Shown here piece after piece: positions 59,140 to 64,000 of a DNA stretch of 64,000 nucleotides. The stretch covers positions 135,001 to 199,000 of the forward strand of contig JAOTOM010004007.1 in assembly GCA_034440615.1 (NCBI GenBank), given 5' to 3'. The notes under the pieces are model-generated. The model made no database searches and had not been told where the DNA came from. It was given only the letters and a program-made list of their open reading frames with translations. Numbering within the stretch: the first letter of the stretch is position 1; each line of letters opens with the position of its first letter. The position numbers were made by a program, and so were the translations under genes. This DNA comes from Ashinkailepas kermadecensis (taxonomy: Eukaryota > Arthropoda > Thecostraca > Neolepadidae).

Positions 59140-61090
59140 CACAGTGTGGCCGGTGAGCCCGGCAGAACTTCACCAACGCACATTGGGGAAATTGCGGTTT
59201 AGCCTGAATTAATTCCTAGCTGGCATGCCGTTGGCCAGAGCGCCGTACAACTTTGGATACCAGTAGAATGGTCGATTTGACACATTTTCACGCCAGAAAA
59301 AGCTTCCTGTCAGGCCAGGTCACAGAGTTATGACATCATAACGATAGGTCTGCACGGTTATGTGTGTGCTGTAGGTGATTTCGTGTTGTAGTCCGCCGTA
59401 TTGGCGTAATTGTGAGCCCAAGATTGGTCATGCTGGTCAGATACGGCTGTCAAGAGCCAGGTATGTCATCAGGTCACTGGTGAGCGTAATCTCAGATTGC
59501 TGATGAACCATTTGACCTGGCGTGACCCGACGTTCTTGGCGTCGATCTATAAGCGTTGCATGCGTTGATGCGTTGTAATTGGCATCTGGCTCATGAAAAT
59601 ATGTAAAATCAACACGATCTACATCAATTCACGCCACCATGACATTTTCTAACTTGACATTAACGGACATAATTTGACTTGACATTACCTTTGAGTGGCC
59701 TTGATCCATGTGTGACTTCTTGCGCATCTGACGCAAACATCGAGACGGATCGTTTGAAACCGGTTTCAAAGCTTTCCGAACAAAATTGTAGCTTTTAGAT
59801 CGATTCAAAGCAAACTCTACTAACCGGCCAGATTTAACAACTTTTGACCACCCCTTTGATGTCACAGGTCACCGAATTAGGATCAACCGGGGTGTTTTGA
59901 GATGTGACGTGACAAGTGTACGAGAACGCACGTTTGATGTTTGCTCTTATGTGGCTGATCAGGTGACAAGCACACAGACATGGCTTACTTCACGTATATG
60001 TTTCACAATATACCAACACAAACACATCACACTCAATACAGTAGAGGTAAAACACTCTCCGTTCACTCATCGCTGTTGCTGTCGCCGTCACTGTTCGTTC
60101 ATCGCTGCTGCTGTCGCCGTCGCTGCTGCTGCCAGTGGCGTCGCCACGAAATTCTTCCAGCGGGGCAAGGTCGGAAGGGGGCCGCCTGTTCCCCGCAAGG
60201 GGGCCTCCATTGTGTTAGAGCCTCATATTGTTTTTAGGCTCTTACTATGGTTCGAGAATGCAGAGCATGGTGCATCATTTACTCAAAACGCAATAGCACT
60301 AATCATTTTCGCTGAAAACTGGGCCATACCAGGGTATTAATAAGTAATATTTGGATAAATACATAAGTGCCAAAACAAACCAACGTCTCAATGCTTTCTC
60401 GAATCTTCCCGCTGGCCTCTAGATTGCAGCGAGCTGGCGGGGCTGGTGCTAAGCATATCTTACAGATATCTGCCATTGATCAACCCACTTTTAAGTCCTC
60501 AAAGTCTAACTGAATATAGCTAGATTGATCACTACTGTTATTTATTCCCACCAGCTTCATGTCATAAGCAAAGCTTGAACGATCATTTCTCAGTCCTAGG
60601 ACGACAATTTCCCAAAGGTGACAACGAGAAGTGGATTGCATTGGTTTTCTGAGCGCCATCTTAGGAATTTGTTTATTTTTATAACATTTGGTGCTGACTG
60701 CAAGGCAACTGTCACACGTGCTAAAATATATCCTCAGCGAATAAATTCACGGCAAGAACAAGCATTGAACAGCAATGCATAAATGACAATGCAACAATGC
60801 AACAATGGCAGTGCATACATAATGCATACATAACCTTCAAATTCCACGCCGTCACGCCCATCGTTTTCGCTGTGCTGTACCGTTTTGTAAATGACGTTGA
60901 GAAGGTATGGAAGCTGGGAAGCTCTAATCATGCAGGCTGTAATAACAGAAAAGAAGTTTGTTGGAAGAAAATGCATTTTAAAACATCATTCATCCCATTT
61001 TATATGGGGCATGAATGTTGTATTGTATGCTTGTGAGGGGTAATTTGTCCCCTCAATGTTGGTTTGCCCCATGGACGTATGTTTCGGAAA
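59140..61090. other. Unassigned sequence
   Basis: No exon with matching phase was found. GTCGCCGTCRCTG repeats as a short direct repeat at 60068-60130, and a GGCGTCGCCACGAAATTC scrap at 60137 resembles GGCGTAGCC-type repeat ends. Confidence 0.4.
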
Positions 61091-61094
61091 ATTA

Positions 61095-61320
61095 TTGAGG
61101 GACCAGTGGAGTATCTATATGTGCGTCAAGTAGGAGGGGGCAAACGGATTTGCATTGGGGGGGTGGGGGCACCTACGCCCATTAAAAATCCTTGGATTTC
61201 GACCGCTATTTTGTCAAAGGGGACATTTCGAAATAATATAATTAGTTATCAGCTAAATTGTCTTGTGGAGGGGCCTAATCTACCACTATGGTTTCTGATT
61301 GGTCGGATTTGAACCCTAAC
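61095..61320 (+). mobile_element. Repeat family E, copy 2
   Basis: GGATTTGCATTGGGGGGGTG, then TTGGATTTCGACCGCTATTT, TGTCAAAGGGGACATT and GTGGAGGGGCC parallel 54120-54280. It is immediately left of the long inverted repeat. Confidence 0.65.
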
Positions 61321-61394
61321 ACCACCACCCAGTTCTAAGGTTTTCTTTTGGTATCCCTTGATAAGCTACCTCACACTGCTGAAATTACACCTAT

Positions 61395-63425
61395 ACCACA
61401 AAACCGGATCGGTATCCCCAAAAATCAAGCTGGAGCCCTCCAAAAAAGGAGGGATTCCAACAAATAAATGTCCGGGTCAGGAAAATGGCCCTGGAGCACC
61501 GAACATTGTATTTCCAGATGCCTTCAAAAATTGCGTATGGCACCGAAAAGCATACCGGATCTCGACAAATCGAGGAGGGATACAAAAACATGGCGCCAGA
61601 GGCTCGAAAAATCAGGCCGGGATTCGGACTTTAAAAAAAACCGGAGAAGATCCACAAAAATCGCGCTGAGTCCAGAAAGCTTGCGTTGGGTCTCCGGAAC
61701 CACGCGCCTGGGCGCGATAAGTCGCGCTGGGACCCATACAAATCGCACCGAAGCCCCAAAATCGTACTGGGGCCCCACAAATGCGCGTCAGAAGCCCCAA
61801 ATATACACCGCGGGACCCTAAGAGTACAACGGTGCCCGAAAATACAACTAACCCCCCAAAGCGCACCGAGTCTCCCAAAAAGCGATAGGGCCTTAAAACA
61901 TGCATTGCAGCCAATAAACATACCGGGAGTTCTAAAAAAATATACACTGCAAGCTCGCAAGGCGCACAGGGGCCATGAGAACGCACAAGGGCCTGAAAAA
62001 GAGGTTGGGGCCACAAAGGCAACATGGTTCCAAAACGTACAAAACGACCGGGAGCTAAATAAACACATCGGGATCTTCGAAAACGCCCTGACACGTAAAA
62101 AATACTCGGTGCACAAAAAAGCAACAAAGCCCTAAAACGAGCAGGGTTTCGAAGATGTACTAGGCCCATAACTTCAATTTAAAATGTATTACCCACCACT
62201 TTAAAATACAAAATTTCAGGCATTCCAGTTCATAGCACCCGGTCGCCACGACGGCAACGTCAGTGCACGTGCACACCCATCTTTCGTATTCGGTGCATTC
62301 GCCACACTTCGTGCGATGCTACGGTTTCTGCTAGGCCTTCTGCGTTTTGCTAATAGCTGCCACGTGATAGACTTGCGCCATATTTGACGTAATGGAATGC
62401 TTCGTATGGGCGTTTGTTGCGAAAAGTCGATTGATTAAATTCGATCATTAGTTTCCTACTTCCCACATTTTCTGATAGTTATGAAATGCGGTTTTCGCTG
62501 TGCTTTGATGCACTTCATATATTTGCTGATATCCTCCCAGATTGGCTACCGAACCGAGGCCCTGCCTCAGCGTTCTTTTTTGGACCCGTTGCGTCTTTCT
62601 TGGTCTATGATTGTGTATTATGGCTCCAATCCATTTTTATTAGGGGCCTAAACATTTTCGAACCCCTGCTCGTTTTAGGGTTTGTTGCATTTTTGTGCAC
62701 CGATAATTGTTTTGACGTGTCAGGGCGTTTTCGAAGATCCCGATGTGTTTATTTAGCGCCAGGTCTTTTTGTTTGTTTTGGAACCATGTTGCCTTTTGCG
62801 GCCCCAGCCACTTCTTCAGGCTCTTGTGTGTTATCATGACTCCTGTGTGCCTTGAGAGCTTCCGGTGTATTTTTTAGACCTCCCGGTATGTATATGTATG
62901 GCTGCAACGCATATGTTAAGGCCCTGTCGCTTTTTGTGAGACTATGTGCGCTTTGGAGGGCCAGCTGTATTTTCGGCCCCCGTTGTGCTCTTAGGGTCCC
63001 GATGTGTTTATTTTGGGCTTCTGACGCACACTTGTGGGGCCCCAGTACAATTTTTGGGCTTCGGTACGATGTTTCTAGTTCCCAGAGCGGCTCATCGCGC
63101 CCAGGCACGTGTTTCTGGAGACCCAACCCCAGTTTTCTGGGCTCAATACGATTTTTGTGAATATTTTCTGACTTTTTTTGAAGTCCGAACCCCGCCTGAT
63201 TTCTGGAGCCCTTGGCGCCATTTTTTTGTATCCCACCTCGATTGTTCGAAATCCGGTTTGTTTTTCGGTGCCGTACGCAATTTGTGAAGGCATCTGATAA
63301 TATGTTCGGTGCTCCAGAGCCATTTTTTTACCTGGGCATTTAGTTGTTGGAATCCCTCCTTATTTTGGAGGGCTCCGGCTTGATTTTTTTCCGATACCGA
63401 TCCGGTGTTTGTGGTCACACTGTGC
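61395..63425. mobile_element. Long inverted repeat (arms ~760 bp, loop ~505 bp) with ~29-nt quasi-units
   Basis: The left arm (61395-62150) and right arm (62655-63425) are reverse complements with about 80-85% identity by eye. Matching landmarks are ACCGGATCGGTATC, AGGAGGGATTCCAACAA, CTGGAGCACCGAACAT, GGCGCCA, ACACATCGGGATCTTCGAAA and ACGCCCTGACACGT. Within each arm, phrases such as CAAAAATCGTACTGGGGCCC recur about every 25-32 nt in diverged form. This architecture resembles foldback-type elements whose long terminal repeats are built of subrepeats. No transposase was recognised in the loop. Confidence 0.82.
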
Positions 63426-64000
63426 TTACGTGTGGCCCTAGACGCCAATTTTTGAGAGCCTCGACGGGACTACCGATGGAAATTGTGGGTCCCGAGCGCG
63501 ATATTTGGGGGGCCCGGTTCGAGTTTGTGGGACGCGTTGTATTTAGCTGTGGCCCCAACGCGATTTTGGCGGTTCCTGTTGCAATTTTTCGGGCCTCGGA
63601 GCGAGTTTTCCGGGGCTCGCCGTATTTATTTGGAGACCCATACGCGAATTCTGGTGGACCGACGCAAATTTTGGTGGCCCCAGCGCGATTTTTGAGGCCC
63701 CGGCACGATTCTTTGGAGCTTATCCCTCTCAGGATGGAGGGGGCATTTGCCCCCTTTGATATAGCACTGCGGCCACTGAAGGAGTTTTTTTGTTGTCCCA
63801 GAGTGACATGCCGGATAAGGATTGATTTTTTGGGTAGCTGCAACTTTTGGGGCCCCGGCGCGACCTTCTGGGCCTCCAGTGTCATTTTCAAGGGCTGCGA
63901 CGCGACTTTTGTAAGTCCAATGTGGTCTTTTGGGCCCCGACGTCATTTTCTTGGATCCCTAGCGCGCGCTATAGCGGACTCGACACTTTTTGGGGGTCCA
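63426..64000. repeat. Quasi-periodic ~29-nt GGCCCC...CGCGATTTTTG sequence, extends past the window
   Basis: Beyond the paired arm, words such as GGCCCCAGCGCGATTTTTGA, GGCCCCGGCACGATT and GGCCCCGGCGCGACCTTCTG continue to the window end at about 25-32-nt spacing. No inverted partner for this part lies inside the window. Confidence 0.65.

Noticed and set aside
60797..61036. Candidate exon with hydrophobic segment and GTATGG donor (60820-60907)
   Set aside because: No acceptor of matching phase, both strands open, and no similarity to the gene's other segments.

Overview
This window is eukaryotic. It contains split exons with GT/AG junctions, long introns, many non-LTR retrotransposon remnants, a Penelope-like fragment, a tRNA-headed SINE and very abundant microsatellites and minisatellites. 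An interstitial (TTAGG)n tract, the usual arthropod telomere repeat, makes an arthropod the best guess. I cannot name the species, and no prokaryotic feature is present.

Only one host gene is supported. It lies on the + strand and runs across most of the window, with exons at about 3417-3565, 29232-29340, 30702-30803, 47460-47576, 50236-50386 and 53150-53314. The splice phases agree at every junction (2, 0, 0, 0, 1). The joined product carries about one transmembrane helix per exon for the first five exons, then a cytoplasmic-looking tail. Its pattern of hydrophobic segments and short motifs resembles the conserved multi-pass domain of PRRT3/PRRT4-like proteins. This assignment is from memory, not from a search. 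The upstream and downstream ends of the gene were not found.

Layout:
- 0-3.2 kb: three minisatellites.
- 3.4 kb: exon A.
- 3.8-29.2 kb: a 25.7-kb intron. It holds CA/TA tracts, repeat families C and D, an RT scrap, an undescribed TE-like family F arranged tail to tail, an RNase H-less LINE (family A) interrupted by a 4.9-kb I-like LINE (family B), a SINE, a 1.2-kb GTACGTAAG array that flips strand, a 389-bp foldback MITE with telomere repeats in its loop, and a 59-bp minisatellite that runs to the edge of exon B.
- 29.2-30.8 kb: exons B and C.
- 30.9-47.4 kb: a second long intron. It holds a CT tract, a 28-bp minisatellite, a palindrome-bearing satellite, a Penelope-like RT, and a second LINE A copy broken up by 12-bp, 22-bp and ~38-bp arrays and by repeat C. 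A deletion derivative of LINE B follows.
- 47.4-53.3 kb: exons D, E and F.
- 53.3-64 kb: no exon recognised. There are minisatellites of 78, 27, 12, 47 and 69 bp, a LINE endonuclease fragment, and a long inverted repeat made of ~29-nt quasi-units.

The main pattern is that tandem arrays arise from functional sequence. At least three exon/intron junctions are themselves tandemly duplicated: the donor of A, the acceptor of C and the donor of F. The acceptor of exon B appears to sit inside the last decayed unit of a neighbouring array. Two arrays also grow out of recognisable retrotransposon codons. This creates families of decoy splice sites inside one gene.
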